From: Thalassia testudinum
Taxonomy: Eukaryota; Streptophyta; Magnoliopsida; Alismatales; Hydrocharitaceae
Length of the DNA: 64,000 nucleotides
NCBI GenBank assembly: GCA_037157565.1
Contig: JAZHRO010000063.1
Span: 153,686,501 to 153,750,500 of the forward strand
Direction of reading: 5' to 3'
In this document: positions 1 through 10,766 of the stretch, in pieces
Numbering within the stretch: position 1 is the stretch's first letter
Layout: the number at the start of each line of letters is the position of its first letter
Made by a program: the position numbers and the translations under genes
Notes under the pieces: generated by a model
What the model saw: only the letters and a program-made list of their open reading frames with translations
Told to the model about the DNA's origin: nothing
Databases searched by the model: none

Positions 1-1170
1 ACGGCAAGGAAGAGGAGTTCTGAGGAGCGCTCGTCAATGTTGCGAGATGCGGACGAATGAAACGAAGAGGAATTCACCGGCTATTGTCCGTGACGGCGGA
101 CAAGGAAGGAGTTCGGAGAGGCTCACTTGAGCTCACGAAGGATCTCGGCTGGAGAGGAGGGAAGAAGGTGAGATACTGGCCAAGAACAAGCTAAGGAACT
201 CGACTGTGCAACAGGGGTCTATTTATAGGGCTCAAGGAGGACTTCCAAGCTTGGAAACCAAGCTTGGAAGCTTGGAACTTACACACAAGTAAGAGACCTG
301 AACCTTCAAAAGGTTCACACGAGCTTTGGAGTAAGATTTAGAGCCTCGTACATGGCTCAAATGGAAGGGAACTTCCTCAGGAATTCCCCTTTCTATTTTA
401 GGAGAGAATCATCAATCAATCAGGGATAATTCTTCAAGCAAAGGTTGCCAAAGAAGTAGGTTTAGGAGTTGAAAGCGGTGGGGACCTATTGGTGAAGAGG
501 ATGACAAAGTTGGGGGGCTATTTGCAAAGAATTTGAAAGTTAGGGGCATGTATGTGAGAGAAAAGACCTAGACTGGACCAAAATGAAAACTAGGTCAAGA
601 TGATCTCTGATTGGGCTCAAATTTTGGTACAAACCTAATTTGGACCAAAGGAATCTAATGGTGAAGTTGGATTTAGGTTTTGACCAAGTTTGATTGGTTA
701 AATTGCATAGAAACCTAAATTAGGGCAACTGTCTATTTGAGACTCTTTTAGGTCAAAATGGGTTCAGATGATCAAATCAAGGATGCCAAACCCTAAAGAA
801 TATTTTTATATGATTTTTAGAGGGTTTAGATGAATTTTATTCTCACTATAACCTTAGTTAATTAAGTGAGTCTATTTTCAGGGTTTCAGATGTCATTTAA
901 TTCTTGAAATGCATAAAAACCTATTTCTGTCTGCATGAACCCACTTATTAGACATTTATGACCATTTGGCCTTTAATTAACCCCTAAGAAACCCCACGGT
1001 TATTCTGCATTTATGATAGGATGGTAAAATTACAATTTTAACCCAGTTCCTTGTATTATCTTAGAAAGGATGTGCAATGAATTACTATCTTCTAGCGGTT
1101 ATGTGGGAGCATTTAATGATGGAGTATGACTAAGTAAAGGTAGATATGGCTGATGATGACATTATCATCA
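1..1170 (-). mobile_element. Athila-type LTR, cut by window edge
   Basis: The stretch ends with atcatca at 1170. It has the same order of landmarks, read on the minus strand, as the LTRs at 27432-30129 and 33829-36583: a TATA motif, then repeated phrases about a gttggattt tract, a gagggttta tract, and a terminal palindrome (1151-1170). Directly right of it the Harbinger transposase frame begins and no polypurine tract follows, so this is probably a solo LTR rather than the 3' end of a complete element. The target duplication would begin accag (1171-1175); its partner lies outside the window. Family assignment is by comparison with the other LTRs here and is inference. Confidence 0.75.
220..229 (-). 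promoter_or_regulatory. TATA box of the left-edge LTR
   Basis: On the minus strand this reads CCTATAAATA, in the same relative place as the TATA motif of the young Athila-type LTR at 35651-35660. It marks the likely U3/R transition of this LTR, with transcription running leftward out of the window. Confidence 0.5.
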
Positions 1171-2057
1171 ACCAGTGACAACAAAAATGAACTCCATGTC
1201 CAAGTTCACAACTGCTAACATGTTCTGACTAATCCACCCTTTCCTTGATCGAAATCTTCGTTAAATCTCACGATGAATAGTTGCACGAATGTGACAACCA
1301 TCGATTACCCCACTGACATCCTTCAAATGAAACAACAGAACTAGCGACATAAGGCCCTGTCAGATCTTGGAAATTGAAAGATTTAATCAACAAGTTTGTG
1401 GCGTACCTCAAAGTATGGATAGTGCTTTGTGTTCTCCTTAATCTCATTTGGTGTTGGTGAGTCAACAGTAGGTAATTTGATTAGAAGTCATTTGAGTTTA
1501 AGAATTTCCTTTAATACTCGATTCACGTAACAATTAACTATCTCACTAAAATGCCAGAAGCCCTCCATGAGGTGTCGGTTGGAGCCTTCGTATGTGAGGA
1601 TAGATAGGAATATTGCAAGTAGCTCTTCCACAGTTGTGTTCGTTGTGTCCCTCATATTTGTTCTATTTTTCAATAGGTTAACGAACGCGAGAAAACAAGG
1701 TACATGTATTCAAAACTCATCGTGACACCTGGAGTAGTGGCCATAAAGCATCTCGTGGATCCATTCGTGGCCAGACATACTACCTATGTTACATGGGATT
1801 CTCTATGGTACTGCAAATTATGCCGTCTTTAGAATGGGTACCATCATTTCAACCACTATTAAGTCGTCATTCTCCGAGCAGGTGTCGTACTCAGAATCAT
1901 TGGTAGAAGACTCGAAGGTACTTAAATTAGTACTACTTGAATTTGAGGATGACAACCTTACAATTTCATAAATTACTTCAAATTTGATATTAACTTTCTT
2001 CCAACTTCTCCATATAAAATTACTAGAAATATGTTCGTACATAAGTCCATAAGCCAT
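1171..2057 (-). pseudogene. PIF/Harbinger transposase, 5' part, broken
   Basis: Read on the minus strand, fragments in order match the plant Harbinger transposase (HARBI1-like, DDE_Tnp_4). An acidic, Ser-rich stretch (2057-1818) comes first. Then GHEWIHEMLYGHYSRC (about 1772-1725), then MRDTTNTTVEELLAIFL (about 1655-1603), the helix-turn-helix region, then SGVIDGCHIRATIHREI (about 1312-1265) with the first catalytic Asp at codon 1302-1300, and NMLAVVNFDMEFIFVVTG just before 1171. Stops and frameshifts break it, including a TAA after HREI. The other two catalytic acidic residues lie beyond the LTR inserted at 1170 and are not in the window. The enzyme would cut and paste the element with its Myb-like partner (11382-12420). 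Decayed and not functional. Confidence 0.8.
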
Positions 2058-3318
2058 AAATTACTACATCAAACATGATCAGTATGAATACCCATATACA
2101 GGTCACATATTCCTCACATCAAAAAAAAGAAGACAACAAAAGACACAAAATGAAACTAACGAGACAAAGACACTGCTATCAACTAGAATGACCCCTGCAA
2201 TTGCTAAGGAGACTGATGCAGGATATCATGAAGCCACTTCATGAAGCATCTGCATTGCCAACAACATTCCTAAAAATGGCACGATGCTTGCTCCTTAAGA
2301 AGCGCTGTGCAAGGGTAACGACATCCCCAAGACTAATGTCTAGAACTCGTTCAGTCACCATAGCAAGGCACTGACGAGTGCGGGATGCGGTTGTTTAATT
2401 GTGTCATTATAGCATGCGTTTGCGACGTCAATTTTAATCTAGAATGTGGATTTGGTGAGTCTAAGTGTTGAACACAAGGAGGCGTAAAGTTGGACTACTT
2501 TGTTGCTTTTAGTTGTCACATGAAGTTTGGTTTGCTTGCGAGAAAACAAGAAAGAGAGAGAGAGTAGGGTTAGAAATTTTCTTCAAATCACGACATTCAT
2601 TTGCACAAAGTGAGAGCTATGTAAGGAACAACATCAACATTAGCATTTAGCATGTAACTTGAGTTTGTTTGCAAATACAACAATAGCTAAAAGCTTAAAC
2701 AAAAGCAATATGAAACTAGGGTAAAGAGAGAGAGAGGAGAAGGCAAGGTGGCCACAGCGGTGGAGGAGGGCTCCATCAGTGGCTTGACAACTCCGGCGAG
2801 TGTGAGGTATGCTTGATGAAGCTAGGAAGGAGCTAGGAGTATGGTGGAAGGTGTGTGTGTATTCAATGCCTCCCAATGGGCTAGTTGAAAGGGTTTATAT
2901 AGGGAAAAGGGGTTTCCAAACTAAGTAAGGGTTTTAGTGACGTCGCTAAACCCACGCCAGAAATGTCGGTGAAGCCCCTCCTCCCGCTGGTCCGTCGTAG
3001 GCAAGCGTTCTTCTTCTACCATGATCCGCATGGTCGCACTGTGAGCCGTCCGATCAAAGATCGGACGGTCGAGAGTTTGCGTGGGCGCGTGCACTGAGGA
3101 TCGTGCATCATCTCGCATTCGCGTGCATCCCCCGCATCGCTTAGCATGATCTCTGCCATTGGCTTCTGCATCAGCGACCGAATTTTGTCCGTGCGCACTC
3201 CTGTTGCCAATAGGATCCCTCCACGACTCGAACGGGCGCTTGTGAGCGCTCAGGTGAGGCGCGGACCAATGCGCTGCGTGCCTTGGTTTGTCGCATCATG
3301 GAAGTCTTGGCCGTTGCT
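2058..3318. other. Decayed Harbinger interior and unassigned repeat sequence
   Basis: On the minus strand, 2400-2200 can be read as VTERVLDISLGDVVTLAQRF followed by a Lys/His/Arg-rich FLRSKHRAIF-like stretch, vaguely like the C-terminus of Harbinger Myb-like proteins; this is weak. From about 2400 to 3318 the sequence is LTR-like: a GA microsatellite near 2551-2566, a minus-strand TATATAA-like motif near 2895, and a CpG-rich tract from 3040. I could not find LTR ends for it. No open gene is supported. Confidence 0.35.
3046..3068. repeat. Perfect 10-bp hairpin, CCGTCCGATC stem
   Basis: ccgtccgatc (3046-3055) and gatcggacgg (3059-3068) form a perfect stem with an aaa loop. The same stem core recurs as a 12-bp near-perfect hairpin in both LTRs of the neighbouring element (4170-4197, 10177-10204). 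The role is unknown; shared U3 regulatory sequence is one possibility. Confidence 0.6.
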
Positions 3319-4368
3319 TGATGTCAACATGTTTATATCACATAAACTATCTATTTATGAATGTTCTTAAGCATAGAATTACATCACATACTATAAATAT
3401 TGCATAACATGCATTATCTTGCATTTAGGTTAGTCTGAATAAAATGTAGGTTAATTGTCTCCTTTTATGGCTAGGGATAGGAAAACTTGTTAATTAGGGC
3501 CTCGAATCGAAGATCCAACCATACAGATCTAATAAGGGTAGCGATTGGAGTTCAACGACTCCAAGATCACCCTGATCAGACATTTGTAGCACCAGATAGA
3601 GATCGAGGAACCCTAAATATCAAGGGCCAAGATGGTGTTAATCCACACCTCATATGACAAATCCGACCGCACGGATGGGTTCGGATCAACGATCGTAGCC
3701 TAACGACGCAAAAATCGATCCAATCCGACATTCGTAGCACCATTTGCAACACACAAAAGATGGACGGCCAAGATGGCACCACGTGGTGCCATCCTGGCCA
3801 CCCAACCGACCCTAAGGACCTGCCTCCACTTCTCTTTTTCACCCACTCGAAGAATCCCCACCGTCGGATGCTCATCCAATGACCGCAGAGCTGCACGCAC
3901 AAACTCAACCAAACAACAAAGAAGAGCACTCAGCGCAGCGGTCGAGCATCCCTTCGCGAGCGAAGGGCGCATGTTCGAGCTGCACCAAGCACTCCAAATT
4001 AGATGAGCGCGATTGGACCATCAGATCAAGATCGAGCGGTCGAGGGGAGGAGGCATGGCACGCGGAGGTTCATCGATCGCGTACGCGCGCAATGACGCAT
4101 GTTTACATGCCTTATCGCACGCGTGCGCGCAATAGTGAAGATTTAAAGGCATTGGCTAAGGGCGTTTTAAGCCGTCCGATCTCTTGATCGAATGGCTGAG
4201 CACGCACAGTCATGCATAGGTGTTGAGGCAGTGAAGGCGAGGGGGTGTGCCGTGGCACGCGCACGTCGGCCACGTTCAGGCCTTTAGTGACGGATTTATC
4301 CGTCACTAAAGGTCCTGAATTAATGTTTTTTATGTTGTAATGACTAAAATGCCCCCACTCCTTGCAAC

Positions 4369-4375
4369 TATAAAA
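4369..4375 (+). promoter_or_regulatory. TATA box, 5' LTR
   Basis: TATAAAA in the context caactataaaagg, conserved in the 3' LTR at 10373-10379. It implies a transcript start near 4400 and sets U3 as roughly 3319-4400. Confidence 0.65.
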
Positions 4376-4697
4376 GGAGAACCCTACCCTATGAATTTCT
4401 CATCCCTTCTCTTCTCTCACCCCTTCCAAAGCTCTAAGAGCTTGCCCCACCCCCAGGATGCTCCTTTAGAGTAAAAATCTTAAATTTTCCACCTTTGTCC
4501 CCCTCGTGGAGCATCCTACGGTTGTCCTCTCTCTGCGTTCGAGAAGCGGATCCCGCGACGACGACAACGTGCTGCTTCATTCCATTCCTCCTGCTTCGTC
4601 CTCCTTCTTCTCGCTTCATTCCTCGTCTTCCAAGCATCATCCTGTCTGGCTCGTCCTCCAAGCGATCATCGAAAAGGATATTTCTCTCTCCATTCTC

Positions 4698-4760
4698 TTT
4701 ACTGCTTTCTAGAGTAGATTTACTGCTTTCTAGTGTAGATTTCCTGCTTTCTAGTCGTAA
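4698..4760 (+). repeat. Three tandem 21-bp repeats in R/U5
   Basis: Units at 4698-4718, 4719-4739 and 4740-4760 share the core ctgctttctag. They are kept in the 3' LTR (10704-10766). They lie downstream of the TATA box, so they should be in the transcript. On the minus strand they read as a KSTLESS heptad in a short open frame that I do not consider a gene. Confidence 0.8.
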
Positions 4761-4787
4761 TAAGTAGTGTAATGAACAACTTCTATT

Positions 4788-4793
4788 AATAAA
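4788..4793 (+). terminator. Poly(A) signal candidate AATAAA
   Basis: AATAAA about 415 bases after the TATA box is in a sensible place for the 3' processing signal of an LTR transcript. The equivalent site in the 3' LTR is altered (aatgaa near 10790). Confidence 0.4.
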
Positions 4794-5088
4794 ATCCATG
4801 TTTATTCTACCTCTCTTTTGGTTTGATTTGTAATATTCTCTCTCTCTCTCTCCTATTCATTATTTGTTAAATAAATAGCTAGTTTTCGACTAGTTAATCT
4901 GTTTCATGACAAACAAATAAAATATATATTTTTAATCAAACGTCCACCTCCCTGTGTTCAACCTAGAATTTCTTTACAGATTTTTCGGTATAAATTTTAT
5001 TTGTTGAACGGATTTCTTCGCGACTCGAACTACAATGACGGGTTTTCCAATCCAATTCCGATATCATAGTCATCCAAAAGCAACATTT

Positions 5089-5108
5089 TGGTGCCGTTAC
5101 CGGTGAGG
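5089..5108 (+). other. Primer binding site, tRNA-Asp type
   Basis: tggtgccgttaccggtgagg begins after a 3-base spacer (ttt) from the LTR end. It is a mutated form of the TGGCGCCGTTGCCGGGGA site used by plant Athila/Tat elements and aligns with the sites at 44747-44766 and 55265-55284. Confidence 0.8.
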
Positions 5109-5244
5109 CGACGCTCATTGATTTTTCACGTTTTCCGACTTACAAATCATTTACCTCACTTCCCTCCTTTCTTATTGTGATTGCAAATACTCTTTTGAGA
5201 CGAGCAAAAGCGGTAGATTGGAGCAAAGTGCTATTGAAGGTTCT

Positions 5245-6238
5245 GTAAGTTCACCCCCACTTCCCACCCACTAGATTTCATTCCACCACGTAATAACACA
5301 AACGTAAATCAACCTTGGTGTTCTTATAAACCCTAAGGTTAGTTTTGATTGTTTGTTTGACACCAACACCCGCCTTACCCTCCGCATTTAAAAAGAAAAA
5401 ATTAAAAAAATCTCACAGAGGTACACAACCTCATATGATTTCTAAACTCAATCGGTAAACCTATCTTTGGAACTAGTACACACACCCAAACACATAATCG
5501 AGTAGAAATCATATTAGGTAATTACTTGTGTGCCTAATTAAGTGGTGCAACAGGCCAATTGTTTGAGTTGATTGGGCCATAACACTTCAACTAAAACCAA
5601 CTCATTAAGTAGCTGCCACATAGGTTCAACTCTTAGGGATTTACCAGGCACTCCACATTCTTTTAAGCTTCAAAGGAAAATATCTTCACCTGTGCTTTCA
5701 AAATTTGGTGTGCCAACAAAACTTGTTTGAAAATACCTAAAGTTGAATCTTAAAAGCTACTAAGCAAGATTTGAACTCTAAAATTCACCGCATCAAAAAT
5801 AATTTTGCTTGAAAACCACTAGTTGTGCATGCACACACACATTAATCAATCATTAAGGGCACAATCCAGATAAAAGGCCCATCACATTCCAAAGCACATT
5901 CAAACCTAACCCTAATTAAAATAGAGTAGACGTTGGCCTTAAGGATTCGACTAGCTCTTCGGAGCCCAGAACGAGATTATTTTCAATTAGTCTATTTCTA
6001 CTATTCAATCTGATGTCTAGCTAGGGGAGTAGAATCAAACGATCGCAGCTGGGGGGTACACTAGGAACCGGAGGTGCAAGCTGAAGGAAGAACCTTCTCC
6101 CTAGTCCCTCCCTCTAAGTGGTTGGATTGAACGGACAGAAGTAGATCAAATTGTTTCTTTATCTTAAGATGGGTTTTGGGAGTCTGTAGGTCTTTAGGCT
6201 AGCCCACTTAAGGGCAAGTTTGATTGTTTGTGTTGCAG
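5245..6238 (+). other. Predicted leader intron, non-autonomous element
   Basis: There is a strong donor TTCT|GTAAGT at 5245, 159 bases after the LTR end, and an acceptor tttgtgttgcag ending at 6238 after a T-rich tract. The first ATG of the ORF follows at 6264. The two Athila-type elements here have donors at 159 and 148 bases from their LTRs and acceptors just before their gag ATG, so the arrangement is shared. This is prediction from splice consensus and position; no transcript evidence is available. Confidence 0.55.
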
Positions 6239-6263
6239 GGTGCCTTTCTTCCTCCCGTCTATC

Positions 6264-7796
6264 ATGAATCCTTCCACATTTCATACACATTCCCGCTCTT
6301 TCCCTCCTGTTATGACTTATCCTCAGCATGACGATTATCCCGACTCATACTGTAATCAACCATCTCTTAGTTGGGATAACTCAGATTGGGGATACAGTTC
6401 CGGACCTCCGTGTTCGGGGTCAAACCTTGAACACTATAATTGTGATTTCTATCCTTCTTCGAGCCACATCGATTATAGATTGCCACCCTTTCATGGACAA
6501 CCTAATACGATCTACAATCAAGAAGGATACACTGGTCCTTACCCATCCTCTGAATACACTGCCTTTAGGTCATCACCACCGTTTGAACAATCCGAAATGA
6601 CCTATTATCAGGAAGGGTATCATGAATCTCAATTCGTTAACTCCTCTGCACTGATCCCAAACCCGCCCAACCCTAAACCAAGTCATTTGGTTCAGGTTAA
6701 CCAGGTTCAAGATAAGGTTTTGGCTAACTTGAGGAATACTATACAATCTTTAGAAGTTCAGCCAATACCTTGCACTGAAGAATTGGAGCCCTTGATTGAA
6801 ATGATTGATGATTTAAACAAATATTTGTTGGATTGGCTCCAAGATGTTAAGGATAAGAACCCGGGTGAGTTTTTACTTAGGAAGTTAGCGAAATTGAGAA
6901 TGAGATTTGTGGTTGCTTTGGTTTAATCATGGGATGATTCCCAGGATGAACCCCCTTTAGGAGCCAATGTCAAAACTCGCTCAAGCATCTGTTGGGGGGA
7001 CATGTGTTATGAGGCTAACCAGATTGATTTAGAGCAACCAATTAAGGATGATCTGATTTCTTTACCTGAGATCCCTGAGTCGGGGTACGAGGAAACGTAT
7101 GTCCCCATGGACCAGAAAGTGATGATGATTTTGGGACATACATTAATACGGATTTAGATTTCTTTGAGTCTGAGGGTAAAAAATTAATTTGCAAAGTCTC
7201 ACGTGAGTTTACAAAACATGATTTCTATGAGACAATTGGACCTGAGGAATTTGATGGATCATATGATGGCCTAATAACTGAGGAAACTTATCTTATTGGG
7301 GATCACATGACATATTTAGAATCGCATTTTCTAAAGGATTCAATTCAATGCCCCGATTGTTAGTTACACCCCATTGAGCTTACTGACAATTCTATTTTTG
7401 AGATAATTAAAACCCAAGTCAATTCTGATTCAGTCACATCTTTCAGACTTGGAAATTTCAGACGAGGTGATTAATATGCAAGAGGCCCCGGAATTTGACA
7501 TTCTGAATGAGGAGGATAGAAGCTGGAAAATTTTGATTTGGGAAGCAAACTCCAGAGGAAGTAGAAGACCGAGTCTAAGGGTTCCAATTAAGTTGAAACC
7601 ATCAAACCAGGACCCTTACAACATTTGTTCTAAGGATGACCAACCCAAGCACACATCCATTGATTATCCTTTTGAGCTTGATGTAACTCGACTTTTTGGT
7701 CTTAGGTTGCATCCTAATAAATTGCAGGCCCGACCCCACTTTTATACTGATCTCAGGTTCTGGGTAATTTTTATCCAGAACCTTAGATATTCTTAA
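6264..7796 (+). pseudogene. Unknown ORF of the non-autonomous element, broken
   Basis: The first ATG after the predicted splice acceptor opens a 220-codon frame to a TAA at 6924-6926. Coding-like sequence goes on in the same frame to about 7130, shifts frame to about 7445 with a TAG near 7360, and returns to the first frame for 7449-7796. One ancestral ORF of about 510 codons is the simplest reading. The N-terminal third is rich in Tyr, Pro, Ser and Asp; a possible helical stretch EMIDDLNKYLLDWLQDVKD lies near residue 185; the rest is acidic. I see no zinc knuckle, no gag core and no catalytic motif. It could be a diverged gag-like protein or a captured gene. Function is unknown. Confidence 0.55.
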
Positions 7797-9282
7797 CCAT
7801 GGGGTATGGGTCTGCATCACAATCTGGTCCACATCTATGGACATCTACTAGCAGGTCTTAGGTTGCATCTTTTTATTCTGATTCTAACCTGCACCTGTGA
7901 ATTCTTTATTTCTCTTTTTTGTATAGTGTGCCTAGCTGAAGGCACTAAATTCAGCACATATACAGTTTCTATTTATCTCGGAGCGGACCTGTTATTCATG
8001 CAATTTAGGTGCTTTCTATTCTACTCCAATCTGTTTCATGTCTTTTTAATACAATGAGGACATTTCATTAGATAGGCATGGGGGGGTGGATATTCATCTC
8101 TGAATTACTTCGTTAGCTCCGTAGATTCATTTTATTTTCTTTTATTTATATATATATAATTTATGGAATTAGGAAAGAGAACTTGGGCTTTAGAAAATTT
8201 TTAATCTTAGGAAATAAAACTATATGATTTGAACACGAAGACCCTTCAGGTCTTCAGACTTAATTAGCCTGGGTATCCACTAAAATGTGGATTTGTTTCT
8301 CGAGTCATCGCCATCCTCAATTTGATTTCAATTGATTAAATAAGTTTGGGTGATAAGTACATGACTTATCAACCCGCCCTCTGATTTGAGGGAACTTTAA
8401 GTCTAAGCATCCACACCTTATTCGTCACTGACTCATTGTTCGGCGGTTTTAATGGAAATTGGGTAGCTAATAAACCTTCTAGGGTGATATGGCTAGCAAG
8501 TTATCGTGGATAACAGCCCATAGGTAGGTTGTCCAAAGCCCAGTCATTGGACCACTCTCTTCTTGCTGCCTTTAGGTAAATCTTAGACCAGGAAAGCCAC
8601 TTACTTAAAAGAAAAAAAAAGAGAAGAAAGCTCAAAAGAAAAAGAAAAAGAAAAGGAGAAAAGAAACAAAAAGAAATAAGCCACACTTCGTCGTACAAGT
8701 ATGGCTGGCAAGTTGTCAGTGGTAATAGCTCATCGACTGGTTGTCCAGAACCCATCTCAAGAAATGCACTAAAAATTCCAAAAACACTTAGGAAGAAGCA
8801 GAGAAGTAGAATTAGCCGGGGAGATATACACTGGATTCATGCTTGTGTTGACCCCATAAAAAAATAAAAGTAAAGAGAAAGCTACCGGTCGTATAGATAC
8901 ACCTTCAAGCAAATTTCTTTCTAAGGTCACCTAGGAGCGTAGAAACCCGAAGTTCATTCTGATTGCCGATCAACGAGTCTATCACTTTCACAGAAAGATA
9001 CTTAGAACTTAGGGTTCTCAGCAAGTCTTGGGCTGGTTGAGTGGCCATAGAAAGCTGCTCTGTAACCCTGAACTCAAAAATCCAAAAAATTAGAAAAGAA
9101 GAAAAAGAAAAGAAAAAAGATCCCTCTTTGAATAAAGGTGAGGACTTGAGGCAGTCTGTATTTTGGCAGATACCCAGGTGCTGTTGTGTCTCTGTAGTTC
9201 AGGTCCTAATTGAAATCCCCAAGTGTTGAAAATAATTATTGCCCAAGAAAGCTAACTTAATTTTCTTATAAATAGCATATAG
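7797..9282 (+). other. 3' untranslated region, non-autonomous element
   Basis: No ORF is supported. Near its start is a second polypurine-like motif (8051-8088). Purine-rich tracts lie at 8606-8680 and near 9075-9120. Two diverged copies of a roughly 60-base phrase occur near 8490 and 8699 (both with atggct-gcaagtt and ggttgtcca), suggesting an old local duplication of about 210 bases. The layout, internal motif then A/G-rich tract then hairpin and polypurine tract, matches the Athila-type element at 36584-38121. Confidence 0.6.
8051..8088 (+). other. Internal polypurine-like motif
   Basis: acaatgaggaca is followed by ggcatgggggggtgg. The same pair of phrases occurs on the minus strand at 37863-37901 in the young Athila-type element, again about 1.2 kb upstream of the 3' LTR. 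It may prime extra plus-strand DNA; this is inference. Confidence 0.6.
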
Positions 9283-9319
9283 TTTTGCTAGAGACTAGCA
9301 AAAGATAAGCATGGGGGTG
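9283..9319 (+). other. Hairpin plus 3' polypurine tract
   Basis: ttttgctag / ctagcaaaa (9283-9291, 9295-9303) is a perfect 9-bp stem with an aga loop. It is followed by gataagcatgggggtg, which ends directly at the LTR start (9320). Hairpin and tract recur at 36584-36621 and 62850-62888 on the minus strand. Confidence 0.75.
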
Positions 9320-10372
9320 TGATGTAAACATATTTATATCACATAAACTATCTATTTATGCGTGTTCTTAAGCATAGAATTGCATCACATACTACAAATA
9401 TTGCATAACGTGCATCATCTTGCATTTAGGTTAGTCTGAATAAAATGTAGGTTAATTCTCTCCTTTTATGGCCAAGGACAGGGCAACTTGTTAATTGGGG
9501 CCTCGGATCAAAGATCCAACTGTATAGATCTAATCAGGGCAGCGATTGGAGTTCAACGACTCCAAGATTGTCCTGATCCGACATTCGTAGCACCAGATAG
9601 AGACTGAGGAACCCTAAAGATCAAGGACCAAGATGGTGTTAATCTGCACCTTAGACGACAAATCCGACTACACGGATGGGTTCAGATCGATGATCGCAGG
9701 CTAACGACGTGAAAATTGATCCAATTCGACATCCGTAGCACCATCTACAACACATAGAAGATGGACAGCCAAGATGGCGCCACGTGGCCCCATCCCAGCC
9801 GCCTAACCGGCCCCAAGGACCCACCTCCACTTGTCCTCTTCACCTGCTCGATGAATCCCCATCATCAAATGCTCATCCAACGGCCGCAAAGCCGCACGCA
9901 CAAACTCAGCCGTGCGATAAAGAAGAGCGCTCAGCGCAGCGGTCAAGCACCACTTTGCGAGCGAAGGGCGCGCGTTCGAGCCGTGCCAAGAACTCCAAAT
10001 CAGACAGGCGTGGGCGCGATTGGACCATCAGATCAAGATCGAGTGGCCGAGGGGAGGAGGCATGGCGTGCGGAGGTTCGTCGATTGTGTACGTGCGCGAT
10101 GACGTGCATTTGCATGCTACATTGCACACGGGCACGCGGCAATGAAGATTTGAAGGCACTAGCGAAGGGCATTTTAAGCCGTCCGATCTCTTGATCGGAT
10201 GGCTGAGCGCGCGCTATCGTGCGTAGGCATTGAGGCAGCGAAGGCGAGGGGGCGGGTGCGTGATGCACGCACGTCAGCCACGTTCAGGCCTTTAGTGATA
10301 GATTTATCCATCAAAGGTCCTGAATTAATGTTTTTATGTTGTAATGACCAAAATGCCCCCACTCCTTGCAAC

Positions 10373-10379
10373 TATAAAA
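10373..10379 (+). promoter_or_regulatory. TATA box, 3' LTR
   Basis: TATAAAA, same context as 4369-4375. Confidence 0.6.
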
Positions 10380-10703
10380 GGAGACCCCTACCCTACGAAT
10401 TTCTCATCCCTTCTCTTCTCTCACCCCTTCCAAAGCTCTGAGAGCTTGTCCCACACCCTGGATGCTCCCCTAGAGTAAAAATCTTAATTTTTCCACCTTC
10501 GTCTCCCTTTATGGAGCATCTTGCGGTTGTCCTCTCTCTGCATTCGAGAAGTGGATCCCGCAACGACGACGACGTGCTGCTTCATTCCTGTTCCTCCCGC
10601 TTTGTCCTCCTTCTTCCCGCTTCGTTCCCCGTCTTCCAGGCTTCATCCCGTCCAACTCGTCCTCCAAGTGATCGTCGAGGAGGATATTTCTCTCTCCATT
10701 CTC

Positions 10704-10766
10704 TTTACTACTTTCTAGAGTAGATTTACTACTTTCCAGTGTAGATTTCCCGCTTTCTAGTCGTAA
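10704..10766 (+). repeat. Three tandem 21-bp repeats, 3' LTR
   Basis: Units at 10704-10724, 10725-10745 and 10746-10766; counterpart of 4698-4760. All three units have kept their length despite point changes. Confidence 0.8.

Larger units (their letters stand above)
3319..5085 (+). repeat. 5' LTR of the non-autonomous element
   Basis: It starts TGATGTCAAC and ends AGCAACA (TG...CA). It pairs with 9320-11084; in the first 110 columns I count 8 differences, so the insertion is old compared with the Athila-type copy at 33829. It contains a TATA box (4369-4375), three 21-bp repeats (4698-4760), a poly(A) signal (4788-4793), a CT microsatellite near 4838-4852 and the U5 motif ctccctgtgttcaacctag (4948-4966). 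Confidence 0.9.

Noticed and set aside
4434..4799. 121-codon minus-strand frame with KSTLESS repeats, partner at 10509-10859
   Set aside because: It runs antisense to the LTR transcript; similarity between copies follows from LTR duplication.
6228..6263. Upstream extension of the unknown ORF in the non-autonomous element
   Set aside because: It begins with TTG and runs across a strong splice acceptor; the first ATG is at 6264.
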